Source: Richelia sp. UBA3308 (GTDB lineage Bacteria > Cyanobacteriota > Cyanobacteriia > Cyanobacteriales > Nostocaceae). From it: a stretch of DNA of 64,000 bases. The DNA lies in contig DESS01000002.1 in assembly GCA_002361335.1 (NCBI GenBank), positions 1-64,000 of the forward strand. Direction: 5' to 3'. Shown here piece after piece: positions 1 to 9,572 of this stretch. The notes beneath the pieces were generated by a model, which made no database searches, was not told the DNA's origin, and saw only the letters and a program-made list of their open reading frames with translations. The stretch's first letter is position 1, and the number at the start of each line of letters is the position of its first letter. Both the position numbers and the translations under genes were made by a program.

Positions 1-41
1 CAACTAACAACTAACCACTAACAACTAACAACTAACAACTT
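1..41. repeat. Short tandem heptamer repeat (CTAACAA type)
   Basis: Tandem copies of a degenerate 7-mer (CTAACAA/CTAACCA) run from the window edge to within seven bases of the stop of the next gene. Such heptamer arrays are the STRR sequences known from heterocystous cyanobacteria; the same unit recurs near 8.2, 16.0, 61.5 and 62.7 kb. Confidence 0.85.
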
Positions 42-47
42 ATTCAG

Positions 48-1823
48 CTAATTTTTTAAAATACATTTGGCATCAAGTACGACAAAATCTTGAATTTTTG
101 CGGCGGTGCAATTTGATATAGTTTTGGATAAGGCTGGGATATTCCCTTGTTGTAAACTTTGAGATATATTTTTGGTTATTTTGACTAATTTATCTTGATT
201 AAGATTACTTTTATAATATTGTTTGAGTAAAGGGTTATTTTGGATATATTCGGGGGAGAAAGCTCCAGATTCTAACAGCCAGAAATCGACTCCATATTTT
301 TGAATAAAAGTTTTTACATCCGCTAAATTATCACTATATTGAGCTTGAGTTAAGTCTATAACTCGTTGACGGAATTTACTGTAATAACCAAAGTGATAGG
401 GAATTGCATATTCTCTACCTATTAGAATTGTACGTTGTGAAAATGTGGGTAAATTATCTACTTCTGGTGCTGTTGAAGCAATCACAATATCTTTTGGTTG
501 TTGCTGAAAAAATTTATATAAAGCTGGAAAGTTACCAATCTGATAAGATGTTTTAGGAAAATTTTGCAAAAAGACAGGATAATAAAACACTAGTGCAATA
601 AATATAATAGCTGTAAATAATATTGATAAAATTTTTCGTAAATTATTAGAAATCTTGTTTTGTCTGTAATTAATAGAAAGAATAGCTTTCAAAATAGCTG
701 TTAAAGTAATAGCTGCTGATATAGCTAAAATAATTCGTAAATTATGCTCCATGTAGCGGCTAGGAAGATGAAGTCTGAATAGTAAAAGATGAGCGGCAAT
801 AAACATCCCTATGGAGACTAATAACATTTGAGACAACAGCATTATCTCCCCTGTCAACTTCCGCAACAAAGAAAACTGGGAACGAAATAGCATTAAAAAA
901 GGTAACAACAAGCCGAAACAATAAGTTACGGGAGTCAACAATGATGGTGGAAATATTCCGCTACGCCCACGCCAAAAATAATCTAATAAGTCTTCCTTAA
1001 AAAAAGAACTTCTTCCTCTCGGTAAAAATTCAGGTAATTGCTTTGCTTGAGCAACGCTGATTATTGGTGCATATTCAGATATTTTTAAAGCGTAGGGTAA
1101 CATTACTAAAAATGCTACTACTACACCAACTACACAGAAAATATAATCGTGTTTTCGTTGGGAAAAACTAAATTTTCTACCCTGCCAATCCCACAATCGT
1201 ACAACTAGAATACCCGCGCAAATAAATACGTACTGGAGATAAAACAATCCTAAAAGTACAATTACAATCAAACAAGGTAACAAAGATTTACGACATAAAT
1301 AAAATAAAAATGCTAATAATAATGGATATGTGAATGCTCTGGGGGTAGCGGAAATTAAATCATCCTTCATCCAAATATTTTGATTAAACATTAACGTTGC
1401 CATAAATCCGGTAATCGGCAAGGGTAAGATTTGCAAACACAAAGCAAAACAGTAGCCACTAGCAATTAATCCTAATACTGATGGCAGCAGTTTATTTAAA
1501 AATAATGGGTTGATGCCCAAAAAAGCAAATACCCGATAAATAGTGGAGTATCCCTTAGGAGCTACCGATTGGAAATAGTCAGCAATTAAATCGTTAGGAA
1601 ATAGATTCGGATCGATAAATCTTAACATCCAAAATACATGCTGACGTGCATCATCCTGTACCACATACTCGCTACTGAAGGCTTCTTGCAATGCCAAGAT
1701 TCCATAAGCAGCAGCAAATACCATACTTAAACTAAACCAAAAAAATATTTGTTTTTTAGGGATTTTTGTATTTTGAGATGTTAAATTTTCATTTATTTTT
1801 TCATTTATCTTTGTTCTAAACAT
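48..1823 (-). CDS. GT-C-like polytopic membrane protein
   Basis: A 591-residue integral membrane protein with about ten hydrophobic segments, the first near residues 27-47. The first periplasmic loop carries VVQDDARQH with adjacent acidic residues D57/D58, the place where GT-C glycosyltransferases (ArnT, PMT, GT39) hold their catalytic acid. The C-terminal third is soluble, as is usual for GT-C enzymes. It is the last leftward gene of a cluster with two GT39-type proteins, so a role in moving a sugar from a polyprenyl-phosphate carrier to an extracytoplasmic acceptor is likely, but that is inferred from layout and context. Sugar and acceptor are unknown. The ATG at 1823 is the first in frame. 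It lies 148 bases after the next gene upstream, with no terminator visible between them. Confidence 0.72.
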   Translation of the reverse strand: MFRTKINEKINENLTSQNTKIPKKQIFFWFSLSMVFAAAYGILALQEAFSSEYVVQDDARQHVFWMLRFIDPNLFPNDLIADYFQSVAPKGYSTIYRVFAFLGINPLFLNKLLPSVLGLIASGYCFALCLQILPLPITGFMATLMFNQNIWMKDDLISATPRAFTYPLLLAFLFYLCRKSLLPCLIVIVLLGLFYLQYVFICAGILVVRLWDWQGRKFSFSQRKHDYIFCVVGVVVAFLVMLPYALKISEYAPIISVAQAKQLPEFLPRGRSSFFKEDLLDYFWRGRSGIFPPSLLTPVTYCFGLLLPFLMLFRSQFSLLRKLTGEIMLLSQMLLVSIGMFIAAHLLLFRLHLPSRYMEHNLRIILAISAAITLTAILKAILSINYRQNKISNNLRKILSILFTAIIFIALVFYYPVFLQNFPKTSYQIGNFPALYKFFQQQPKDIVIASTAPEVDNLPTFSQRTILIGREYAIPYHFGYYSKFRQRVIDLTQAQYSDNLADVKTFIQKYGVDFWLLESGAFSPEYIQNNPLLKQYYKSNLNQDKLVKITKNISQSLQQGNIPALSKTISNCTAAKIQDFVVLDAKCILKN

Positions 1824-1971
1824 ATTTAGATTTTCGCTAATTAATTTATAAATTTATTTTGATAATTTGATTTTGGAAATTTTCACTTAAACATATGAGT
1901 ATAATTCTCCGACAACCTAGGCTATTTGAATGGGGTTGGGCATAAAACGTCATCCTAATTTCAGCCAAATT

Positions 1972-3552
1972 CTAACTTCCTTCTTCCCTCTTATTTCGGT
2001 TTAATTTCCACAACCAAGATTGATTTTTTTCAACATGATATTGTGTTTGAAGTTTTTCCAATAATTGATCGGAAGGACGATAAATAAAAACTTGTTGAAA
2101 ATCACTCGTAATTTCAGGAATATTTACTGACGATACTAACTGAAGATTAACTGTATTTTGCAGTAAATGAGTTAAGCCCAATAATTCTCCAGGTCGAATA
2201 TCGCTAATAACTAAAGGATTTTGTGACTGATTAATAATGCGAGCAACTTCGGGATTATGGCGAGTTTTAGAAGCACTTTTACTCCACCATGTAGGAATTT
2301 GCGAGCTAACTGTACAAGATAAAATACCACTCCAAATTAAAGCAATAACAATATAACGCCATTTTTTTAATACTTTGATATCACCATCTATTTTTGTTAA
2401 TTTTTTAGTCAGTAAATATGAAACTGCAATTTGAATTCCTAAATAACAAGGAAATGCATAACGAGCAATACTAGAACGACGACCTGATAAAATAATATCT
2501 GGAGCAATTAAAGCTATGCCAATAACTCCGATTAAAGTAATAATAAATAATCCAGCTTTTGGCGCGGTTTTACATAAAAAATATAATGCATATCCGGCTA
2601 AAAATGCACTAAGATAATGAAGGGGACTAAAAGGACTAAAACCTTGATTCACATCTATAAAAATCCGACTGAGATTTTGTCCCCAGAATAAAGGTAAAAA
2701 TCCCTTGCGAACCAGGTTAACATGTTCTGTATTTTCTACAAGGTTAGAAAAGTTAGCGATAACCACTAATAACCAAGGAAGAAACAACAATATTCCTAAC
2801 AAACTAGCAAATACATAGTTTCTAAAAGTTTTATTGAATCGCAAATTTTCACTAACTAGAACATATATACCATGTCCGACAAATACGAATGCAGAAAATG
2901 GATGGGTATAAAGTCCAAAAGATACCGTAATACCGTAAGTAATCCAATGAAGTATGGTTTTCTTTCTAATTGCCCAAAGTAGTGCCGCAGATGAAAGTAA
3001 AATACTTACAGTCCATAAACTATATTCTCGCGCTTCTTGAGCATATAAGACATGAAAAGGGGAAATAGCGATTAAGCTAACTGCTACCCAAGAAATTAGT
3101 TTGGAATTAAATAATTCTAAACATAACCAGTAAATTGCAGGAAATGTTAGCAAACTTATTAAAGCAGATAATAATCTAATATTAAATATTGAATTTCCCA
3201 ATCCTTGTAACCAGAATCGAGCCATTATATAATACAAAGGTGAATGTTCTGGATGAGCAGCTAAAGCTTGAATGCTGTTGTTGAGATTTTTTGTATCATT
3301 GGGATATTGATAATTTTGTAGCAAGTTTCCAACACTAATAACCTCACCGTTATAAACTTCATTTACTAATTCCGTGCTTGTGTATCCAGAAATACGTAGA
3401 GAAGTCATCGTTTCATCGTACCAGTAAACTTTCTGCTCTAAGTTGTAAAACCGGAAAAAGATTCCGATAGCAAGAACGATCGCAATAATTTTACGACTAT
3501 TAAGTTTTTTTTGTTTTTGAGATGGTTTTTTTAATGCAGTTAGATTTGTCAT
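1972..3552 (-). CDS. GT39/ArnT-family glycosyltransferase
   Basis: A 526-residue multi-pass membrane protein of the PMT_2/GT39 type. After the first membrane helix (about residues 21-35) comes the family hallmark YWYDETMTSLR, with the acidic pair D46/E47 expected to act on the polyprenyl-phosphate sugar donor. It is followed by the HSPLYYIMARFW segment near residue 105 that matches the second conserved family loop. The rest is alternating helices and a short soluble tail. Donor and acceptor cannot be read from sequence. The extreme C-terminus (KREEGS plus stop) is encoded by a GAAGGAAG-type repeat also seen after other genes in this window, so the tail looks repeat-derived. It is 140 bases from the next leftward gene. 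Confidence 0.85.
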   Translation of the reverse strand: MTNLTALKKPSQKQKKLNSRKIIAIVLAIGIFFRFYNLEQKVYWYDETMTSLRISGYTSTELVNEVYNGEVISVGNLLQNYQYPNDTKNLNNSIQALAAHPEHSPLYYIMARFWLQGLGNSIFNIRLLSALISLLTFPAIYWLCLELFNSKLISWVAVSLIAISPFHVLYAQEAREYSLWTVSILLSSAALLWAIRKKTILHWITYGITVSFGLYTHPFSAFVFVGHGIYVLVSENLRFNKTFRNYVFASLLGILLFLPWLLVVIANFSNLVENTEHVNLVRKGFLPLFWGQNLSRIFIDVNQGFSPFSPLHYLSAFLAGYALYFLCKTAPKAGLFIITLIGVIGIALIAPDIILSGRRSSIARYAFPCYLGIQIAVSYLLTKKLTKIDGDIKVLKKWRYIVIALIWSGILSCTVSSQIPTWWSKSASKTRHNPEVARIINQSQNPLVISDIRPGELLGLTHLLQNTVNLQLVSSVNIPEITSDFQQVFIYRPSDQLLEKLQTQYHVEKNQSWLWKLNRNKREEGS

Positions 3553-3692
3553 TAAACAACCCTGTGATATCTAAGTTTTGAACGTGCCAATTTGTATTGA
3601 TATATGTTCTTTTTTTGTTTTGCAGCAATAACTTACATAAAGGATTATTGTTTCTTATTATCCGTTCTCTATCTAAAAGATTTACTGTAAAG

Positions 3693-5264
3693 TTAAGATA
3701 AATTGTATAAATAAACAAATGCCCCAACAGTTTCAAAGTAATCTATTTGTTTACCAATTTGATCTAGATAAGATTTCATCATTTTATTTTCACTGCTAAC
3801 ATGAGCATGAGAAAAAATCATCCATACTCGTTCATTTCCACGTAGTTTATTTAAATCTTGTTTATATCTTTCCTCTTCTGCTGCTGATAATTTTCTACCA
3901 TCATATTTATCTAAATCATCTATCCCAATAATGTAATCATCTGGTTGATAACCATATTTTTCTGCATAATACAAAAATTGATAATGCCCTCGTTGAAATA
4001 TATACAGAATATCTTCGGCTTGCTGATTTGATTTTACATAATTAAGAACTTGTTTAATTTCCTCTCGTTGTAATGGTTGGATCAATAAATTGCTTGCAGT
4101 AGTTACTGGTTGAAAAAGTAGCGCTGTTAAAAGAATTATACCTGGAATAAAGGTAAATTTAAAACGTTTTTTTTGAATTAAATAATCTATTCCCTCTGCA
4201 ATTAATAAAATGAAAAAAGGAGTTAAGAATAAAACTAAACGATTACGGAAAGGAAACTTTTGTAAAAAAGATGCAAATAATGTTGCGATCAATGGAGAAA
4301 GTAGTAGTAATAATTTTACTTTTTGACGCTGAAATAATGAGATACAGCCAACTATAAAGGCAAATATAGCTAATCCATCGGTTATTCCCACAAAACCTAA
4401 TGGTCTATAGAAAAATTTACCTAATGCATTAAACATCCAATTAATATCATAAAATGATGATGGAAAGCCATTTTTCCAAGATGTCATTAAATCTTGATTA
4501 TTATTTAAACTCTGGACGGAAACAAAATAAAAGATGACAAAACTTATTAACCAAGTAAAGTATATTAGTAAAGTTTTGAATATTCTTGATTTTCTTTTCC
4601 TTTTAATTATATCGATTGCTAATACGCTGGCTCCTACACCCGCTAAACTAAAAACGGCTGGATGAGAAAACCAAATTGTTAAAGCTCCTAAAAATGAATA
4701 AACAATAATTTTGAAAATATTTAGTTTTGAACTAGCGATTTGTATTACTATCAAGCAGGAAAGTAAGGCAACAAAAACATCGCTTGAATATTGTTTTAAT
4801 TCAGTTGCAAAGTAAACTAAATAATGCAAGCTAACGAAGAAAGCTAGTGCGATGGGTACTGCTTGTATTCTCAGAAATCGTTTTGCTAATTCATAAAAGA
4901 TGAATATAGAGATTATGCTTGATAGTAACGGAAATAGTCTCAAGGCATATTCGTTATTACCGAAAATTTGAACTGCTAACTTTTCTATCCATAAAAAACC
5001 TATGGGTGCTCCTTGATCGTAATCTAAAGGTTGTAGTAACTCTAAATAGGAACGGTTGACTATATTTAATGCTAATACGGCTTCGTCAGCCCATAATGAG
5101 CGATTGAATAAATATTGAATTATTCTAATTAGGATACCAAAGCAGATAATTACTAATGATATTTTTTCTGGTGAAAATAATTTAGTATTTTGATTTTGAT
5201 TTTGATTTTTATTGATTTTTTGTTTGTCGCGATCGCAGAAATTATTTAAAATATTTTTTTCCAT
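3693..5264 (-). CDS. GT39/ArnT-family glycosyltransferase
   Basis: A 523-residue membrane glycosyltransferase related to the preceding one. Conserved features are RSLWADEAVLALNI after the first helix (acidic pair D60/E61) and YDQGAPIGFLWIEKL at about residues 82-96, the typical GT39 loops. About ten further hydrophobic segments and a roughly 120-residue soluble C-terminus follow. The N-terminal cytoplasmic part contains a small NQNQNQN tract encoded by a TTTTGA hexamer repeat near 5189-5218, so a microsatellite lies inside the coding sequence. It probably uses a polyprenyl-phosphate sugar donor made by the GT2 enzymes of the cluster; the acceptor is unknown. The ATG at 5264 is the first plausible start, with no strong ribosome binding site. 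Confidence 0.85.
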   Translation of the reverse strand: MEKNILNNFCDRDKQKINKNQNQNQNTKLFSPEKISLVIICFGILIRIIQYLFNRSLWADEAVLALNIVNRSYLELLQPLDYDQGAPIGFLWIEKLAVQIFGNNEYALRLFPLLSSIISIFIFYELAKRFLRIQAVPIALAFFVSLHYLVYFATELKQYSSDVFVALLSCLIVIQIASSKLNIFKIIVYSFLGALTIWFSHPAVFSLAGVGASVLAIDIIKRKRKSRIFKTLLIYFTWLISFVIFYFVSVQSLNNNQDLMTSWKNGFPSSFYDINWMFNALGKFFYRPLGFVGITDGLAIFAFIVGCISLFQRQKVKLLLLLSPLIATLFASFLQKFPFRNRLVLFLTPFFILLIAEGIDYLIQKKRFKFTFIPGIILLTALLFQPVTTASNLLIQPLQREEIKQVLNYVKSNQQAEDILYIFQRGHYQFLYYAEKYGYQPDDYIIGIDDLDKYDGRKLSAAEEERYKQDLNKLRGNERVWMIFSHAHVSSENKMMKSYLDQIGKQIDYFETVGAFVYLYNLS

Positions 5265-5317
5265 AATTAAATAGGTAGATAATACAGCAAATTTAATCGT
5301 TTGGGAGATACATTCTT

Positions 5318-5350
5318 ACGGGCAGGGATGCCCGTACCACAAGACTTTTA
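5318..5350. repeat. Dispersed repeat, copy 1 (CGGGCAGGGATGCCCG core)
   Basis: A 33-base element with a short palindromic core (CGGGCA/TGCCCG) followed by TACCACAAGACTTTTA. A second copy at 52240-52272 differs at two positions and lies in the same orientation. Both are intergenic. Confidence 0.8.
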
Positions 5351-5430
5351 AAATATAGTACTGTAATTAATTTATCTGAAAACTGCTGTAATTTTTAAGA
5401 ACAATAAAAAACATTATCAAAATTATCTTT

Positions 5431-5467
5431 TTAAACGCAAAGGGGCGCAGAGGGAAGCGCAGAGGAA
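5431..5467. repeat. GC-rich short repeat (CGCAGAGG type)
   Basis: TTAAACGCAAAGGGGCGCAG followed by AGGGAAGCGCAGAGG contains imperfect direct copies of GCGCAGAGG in an AT-rich gap. This type of element is common between cyanobacterial genes. No function is visible. Confidence 0.6.
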
Positions 5468-5498
5468 TGAAAGATAAGATAATTATATTCTTGAATAT

Positions 5499-6458
5499 TC
5501 AAAATTTATTTTGTGTTTTACGCATATTCTGAATGGTTGTTAAATATTGACCTAAAAAAGGAATTCCTCCCAGTGCTGGTAATAAATATCGAGAAGTACA
5601 AAGTAAACCTAATGCAGCAGCAGTAGGAGCATTCATATATGGTTGATAAAAGGCTATTAAAGCAGCATCTCGCGTACCGACTCCGGCAAAAGTTAAAGGT
5701 AGTAAACCTGCTAATATAGCCAGAGGTGCTAATGCTAAGTGAGCCAAAAAAGGAACCCAGGCTTTAAGAGTAAGGGTAAAAAACCATATTTGTAAAAGAT
5801 GTCCAAACCAAATAATAATTGAAGTTAAGGTAATTTTTAAAAGATGGCGTTTGTCTCTCCAAAAATATTTATGCATTTCAGTCCAAGAATCGCGCAGTTT
5901 TGCTATTTTTAAGCGGATTTTCTTTGGTGCTAATTTACCCACGAATTGAAATAATAAATTAGCAAATTGACGGGAAGTGATTAATAACAAGCCAATGATT
6001 AAACCAAACACAACGCTAGCTGTCATTATCCAAAATAGCCAATCTTTTTCAGGATAAAGCGTTAATCCAAAGGCACACCATAACAGCAGCGATAGCATAT
6101 CGCAGGCTTTTTCAAAAACTACTAAAGATAAAGACAGCGAACCTTCTAAATGTCCTCTTTCTCTAATAAAATAAGCTTTAACTATATCCCCCATTTTTGA
6201 GGGTAAAACCATATTTAATACGCTAGCTGTTAAAATCAAACGATTTGCTTCACCAAATCCCAAACGGGTGCGACTTGGAGTCAGTTGTTGCAAGCGCCAA
6301 GCTGTTAGCATTGTTAAAGGTACAACCATACCCAAACTAATTGCCATCCATAATTTATCAGTATTTTGAAAAACTTCTATTAATCTAGGGAAATCGATTT
6401 TCCAGTAAATTACGATCAAAATTGTCAGACTGACGGCGATAGAAATTAGTTTTTTCAT
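5499..6458 (-). CDS. LPG synthase transmembrane-domain (UPF0104) protein
   Basis: A 319-residue protein with about eight membrane helices and no soluble catalytic domain. The segments FGEANRLIL and LNMVLPSKMGDIVKAYFIRE (about residues 73-102) and the C-terminal AGVGTRDAALIAFY match the flippase-like half of lysylphosphatidylglycerol synthase (also AglD-like). Because the aminoacyl-transferase half is absent, it is not a complete MprF. In glycosylation clusters such proteins are thought to move or handle lipid-linked intermediates. It starts 9 bases downstream of the 543-residue gene, so the two are almost certainly co-transcribed and likely work together. Its substrate is unknown. Confidence 0.8.
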   Translation of the reverse strand: MKKLISIAVSLTILIVIYWKIDFPRLIEVFQNTDKLWMAISLGMVVPLTMLTAWRLQQLTPSRTRLGFGEANRLILTASVLNMVLPSKMGDIVKAYFIRERGHLEGSLSLSLVVFEKACDMLSLLLWCAFGLTLYPEKDWLFWIMTASVVFGLIIGLLLITSRQFANLLFQFVGKLAPKKIRLKIAKLRDSWTEMHKYFWRDKRHLLKITLTSIIIWFGHLLQIWFFTLTLKAWVPFLAHLALAPLAILAGLLPLTFAGVGTRDAALIAFYQPYMNAPTAAALGLLCTSRYLLPALGGIPFLGQYLTTIQNMRKTQNKF

Positions 6459-6467
6459 AATTGGCGT

Positions 6468-8099
6468 TTATATTTGGCGCTTGATTTCTAATGCTTGAGA
6501 AGGAGCCAGTTTTTTGACTTCCGCAGTTAAATCTAGCCAAGGTTGTAATTGACTTTTTTGGAATGTTCGACTCATGACAACATAAATAGAAGTTTGATCG
6601 CAACCAATACCGGCAGAAATTACGTTATCCCAAGTTTGGGCGTGCAGTTTATCGGTTATGTGCCATTTTCCATTTTGCCAGCGCAATGTACGAATAAAAT
6701 GAAAAGGCGCGTCGTTTTTACCAGTAATTAAAATACGTTGTAGTATTTTGCGAATCAAGTTAGGAAAAAATCTTCCCACAGTTAACATAACTATTCGCAA
6801 TATAAGTAAATTTAGCGGTGTCATTTGTTTTTGTTTTGCCCATCCAAGTTGTCCGCTAACTGTAATTTCGTCATCACTAATATTTAATTTATAAGGCGCA
6901 ACTAAATGTCCGACTGCATTTTTTATTTTTCCTTTGTCTTGCACCTGTAAAGAAATTTGGGTATCGGCTGTAACTATTTTATTATTACGAAATAACTTAA
7001 AAACTCCGCCTTTATTTAAAGCTAAATAAAGTTGTGTATTTTCTCTACGATCAATTAATATTTTGGCATTTTTTAACCAAATCCTATGATTTAATTTATT
7101 TAATGGTGTATTTATTGATAATCGTTCGTCAACAAAATCCTGCCAAGCTAATAAATAATTCCAGGTATGATGTCCGATTATATGATCGTCAGCGTAACAG
7201 GGAGATAATCGATTTTCTAAACCTTGTAAAAAACAATTATTAATTTGTAATGCTTCTGGCATCCAATGCCCTACTAATTCAAAACCGTGGGGAAAAAAGT
7301 TATAAGTGTTACGGCTAGTATATTCACCACCATAAGAACCATCGGGATGTACAAATTCGGCAGCCAACTCTACAGCTTTAATTAATGCTTCTTTAATGCG
7401 TATATCTGGATTAAACTGATAAATTCTTGCTAAACACGAAATAGTTAAAGTATGATATCCAGGGTCACATCCTTCGTATTCTATAAACCAACCTTCTTCA
7501 TTTTGCCAGGATAAAACACGCTCTAAGCGTTGTACTTTAGCTTTATCCCATCGGGAAGTATTTAACAATTGTGATAATCTTTCCAAACACAAAACAATTA
7601 ATGCTTGATGGTTTGTTAATTGTCCGCTTTCATGATGGTGCGCCAACCAGTCGGCACGTTTTTCAAAGAAGTCTAATACAGTTTTATTATCTATATTTTT
7701 ATTTTTTAAACTATCTTCTAAATTTAAAAGTATATAACTTTCAATACAAGCTAATAGAGAAAAAGCCGCAGCCCCCGAAGCTCGTTCAAACGGAAAATAA
7801 TCATCACAAGAACCATCTTTATGAGCGCTACGAGCCGCATACAAAATTCCTGCTTCTACCCAATCTTTAATTACTGGCTGATGAAAATATGGATTATTAG
7901 GTATATCAGTATCGTAAATTAAGGCTAAAGGAAATACAAATTCCTGTGACATTCCGCTGGGGAAATCAATGATTTTATAGTGCCAAAAATTTCGATCGAA
8001 ACAACCATAAGTTGGACTGTGGGGATTACGATCTAATAATGTCAGAATTTTCGGAATTTGAGCTAACGCTTCCCTAGCAAATAAATTTTTATTTGTCAT
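6468..8099 (-). CDS. Unrecognised 543-residue protein, probable alpha-toroid plus beta domain
   Basis: I do not recognise this protein with certainty. The first ~320 residues are rich in helix pairs and aromatic/glycine motifs (DGSCDDYFPFERASGAA near 95-111, EEGWFIEYEGCDPGYHT near 200-216, HPDGSYGGEYTSRNTYNFFP near 252-271, GHHTW near 309-313). This resembles the alpha/alpha-toroid of polysaccharide lyases, heparinase-like enzymes and terpene cyclases. The remaining ~200 residues look beta-rich with one hydrophobic stretch (LNLLILRIVMLTVGRFF), again like the lyase two-domain layout. No signal peptide is evident, so it may act in the cytoplasm or at the membrane surface. The tight 9-base spacing to the UPF0104 membrane gene suggests a joint function in handling a glycan. 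Catalytic residues cannot be assigned. Confidence 0.7.
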   Translation of the reverse strand: MTNKNLFAREALAQIPKILTLLDRNPHSPTYGCFDRNFWHYKIIDFPSGMSQEFVFPLALIYDTDIPNNPYFHQPVIKDWVEAGILYAARSAHKDGSCDDYFPFERASGAAAFSLLACIESYILLNLEDSLKNKNIDNKTVLDFFEKRADWLAHHHESGQLTNHQALIVLCLERLSQLLNTSRWDKAKVQRLERVLSWQNEEGWFIEYEGCDPGYHTLTISCLARIYQFNPDIRIKEALIKAVELAAEFVHPDGSYGGEYTSRNTYNFFPHGFELVGHWMPEALQINNCFLQGLENRLSPCYADDHIIGHHTWNYLLAWQDFVDERLSINTPLNKLNHRIWLKNAKILIDRRENTQLYLALNKGGVFKLFRNNKIVTADTQISLQVQDKGKIKNAVGHLVAPYKLNISDDEITVSGQLGWAKQKQMTPLNLLILRIVMLTVGRFFPNLIRKILQRILITGKNDAPFHFIRTLRWQNGKWHITDKLHAQTWDNVISAGIGCDQTSIYVVMSRTFQKSQLQPWLDLTAEVKKLAPSQALEIKRQI

Positions 8100-8107
8100 T
8101 TAGAATA

Positions 8108-8219
8108 TTGGGCATTGGGCATGGGGCATGGGGCATGGGGAAGATGGGTAAAGGGGTAGATAGTTTTTAATACTAACAACTAACAACTAACAACTAACAA
8201 CTAACAACTAACCACTAAC
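8108..8219. repeat. Two adjacent tandem repeats: GGGCAT type, then CTAACAA heptamers
   Basis: From 8108 to 8140 there are four to five units of GGGCATGG/GGGCATT. From 8171 to 8219 a CTAACAA heptamer array follows. The heptamer array runs into the 3' end of the leftward glycosyltransferase gene and encodes its last codons and stop. Confidence 0.85.
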
Positions 8220-9176
8220 TTTTACTCTTTCTTCTACATCCATTTCTTGACGGCGAATTCTTAATTGAGTTTCTTCAAGTAATTGACGATTTGCTGCCAT
8301 TAAATCTGCTACTAAACCGAACATCCATAATTGAAAACCAATTAATATTAAAATCGCCGTTAAAATCAAACTTGGTATGCGAGTACGTTCGGTTCCCATA
8401 AAGAAAAATATTAGCCAGCGTATTCCCAACATTACCCCTAAACTAAAGGGAACGCTACCTAAAAGTAAGAAAAAACGCAGCGGCCTGTAAAGCATAAAAA
8501 TGCGAAGAATTGTAAACAGCGATCGCACTACATAAGAAGCATTACTTTTAACTAAACGTGAAGGGCGGGCAACAAAGTTAGTTCTGATGGGTACGGAAAC
8601 AATTTTCATGCCTTTTTGTCCCGCTTGAATAATTGTTTCTAAAGTATAGGTATAACGATTAAATACATTAAATCTTAATGCAGCTTCGCGATTAAAGGCA
8701 CGAAAGCCGCTTGGAGCATCAGGAATATTAGTATTGCTAGCACGACGAACTACCCAACTACCTAATTTTTGTAATAACTTTTTTATCAAAGAAAAGTGTT
8801 TTGTCTTCCAAATTGGTCTGGCTCCGACTACAATATCTGCTTGTTGATAAATAATTGGTGTTATCAGTTTAGGAATATCATCAGCACAATATTGATTATC
8901 AGCATCTGTGTTAACAATGATATCAGCTCCCGCTTTTAATGAAGCTTCTAAACCTGCCATAAATGCTTTTGCAAGTCCTTGATTGTGGGGTAATCTGACA
9001 ATATGATCTACACCGTTGGCTTTGGCTACTTCTACAGTTCTATCTTTACTACCATCATCAATTACCAACCATTCGATAGAATCAATATCATGCAATTGCC
9101 GTGGTAATTCTGCAAGGGTAGCTGCTAATGTCCCTTCCTCGTTATAACAGGGAATTTGAATAATCAATTTTGTCAT
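8208..9176 (-). CDS. GT2 family polyprenyl-phosphate glycosyltransferase (DPM1-like)
   Basis: A 322-residue inverting GT-A enzyme. The N-terminal nucleotide-sugar fold starts with IPCYNEEGTL, followed by WLVIDDGSKDRT (D40/D41) and NTDADNQY, whose D91/D93 form the DxD-type metal site. LPHNQGLAKAFMAGLE matches the dolichol-phosphate-mannose-synthase subgroup. Two C-terminal membrane helices (about 233-261 and 267-292) anchor it. It likely transfers a sugar from an NDP donor to polyprenyl phosphate on the cytoplasmic face, feeding the GT-C enzymes encoded nearby. It is the first gene of the leftward group and diverges from the methyltransferase gene. The last residues (VSG) and the stop codon lie inside the heptamer repeat, so the original C-terminus has probably been replaced or trimmed. 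Confidence 0.88.
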   Translation of the reverse strand: MTKLIIQIPCYNEEGTLAATLAELPRQLHDIDSIEWLVIDDGSKDRTVEVAKANGVDHIVRLPHNQGLAKAFMAGLEASLKAGADIIVNTDADNQYCADDIPKLITPIIYQQADIVVGARPIWKTKHFSLIKKLLQKLGSWVVRRASNTNIPDAPSGFRAFNREAALRFNVFNRYTYTLETIIQAGQKGMKIVSVPIRTNFVARPSRLVKSNASYVVRSLFTILRIFMLYRPLRFFLLLGSVPFSLGVMLGIRWLIFFFMGTERTRIPSLILTAILILIGFQLWMFGLVADLMAANRQLLEETQLRIRRQEMDVEERVKVSG

Positions 9177-9572
9177 TGATTTCTTTGACTGATTTTGTCA
9201 TTTCGATTTACAATCTGTTTTTTTAAGCTTTATTATCTTGAATAATTATTCATCTGTTACTCCCATTTTTTACATTAATTATCCTGGTTATCCGGTGCTT
9301 CCCACAAAATTTTAATTAAGCCGCTTAACACTTGTTATTAAAAGTTTGCACTCTGTATTAAATAGAAAATTCTTATAGTTATATATTGTGTTTTTTTATT
9401 TACTTCAATGAGTTGATTTGTCTATCAATTACGTATTACATATACTACCATAATTAAGCTCGTAAAAGTTTAGCTTCCCTCTTCTCTGTTGGTATGTATA
9501 TTAAAATACTTAAAATCTGAGTATGAACGGAAGAAGATTATAGTTATCTGGGGGATTTGATTTAATAAACTT
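9177..9572. other. Divergent intergenic region
   Basis: 396 bases of AT-rich DNA between two divergent gene sets. It should hold both promoters, but I see no convincing -35/-10 pair, operator, or small gene. Confidence 0.5.

Noticed and set aside
3500..3736. Leftward 78-codon ORF between the two GT39 genes
   Set aside because: It overlaps both neighbours out of frame and has no domain or ribosome binding site.
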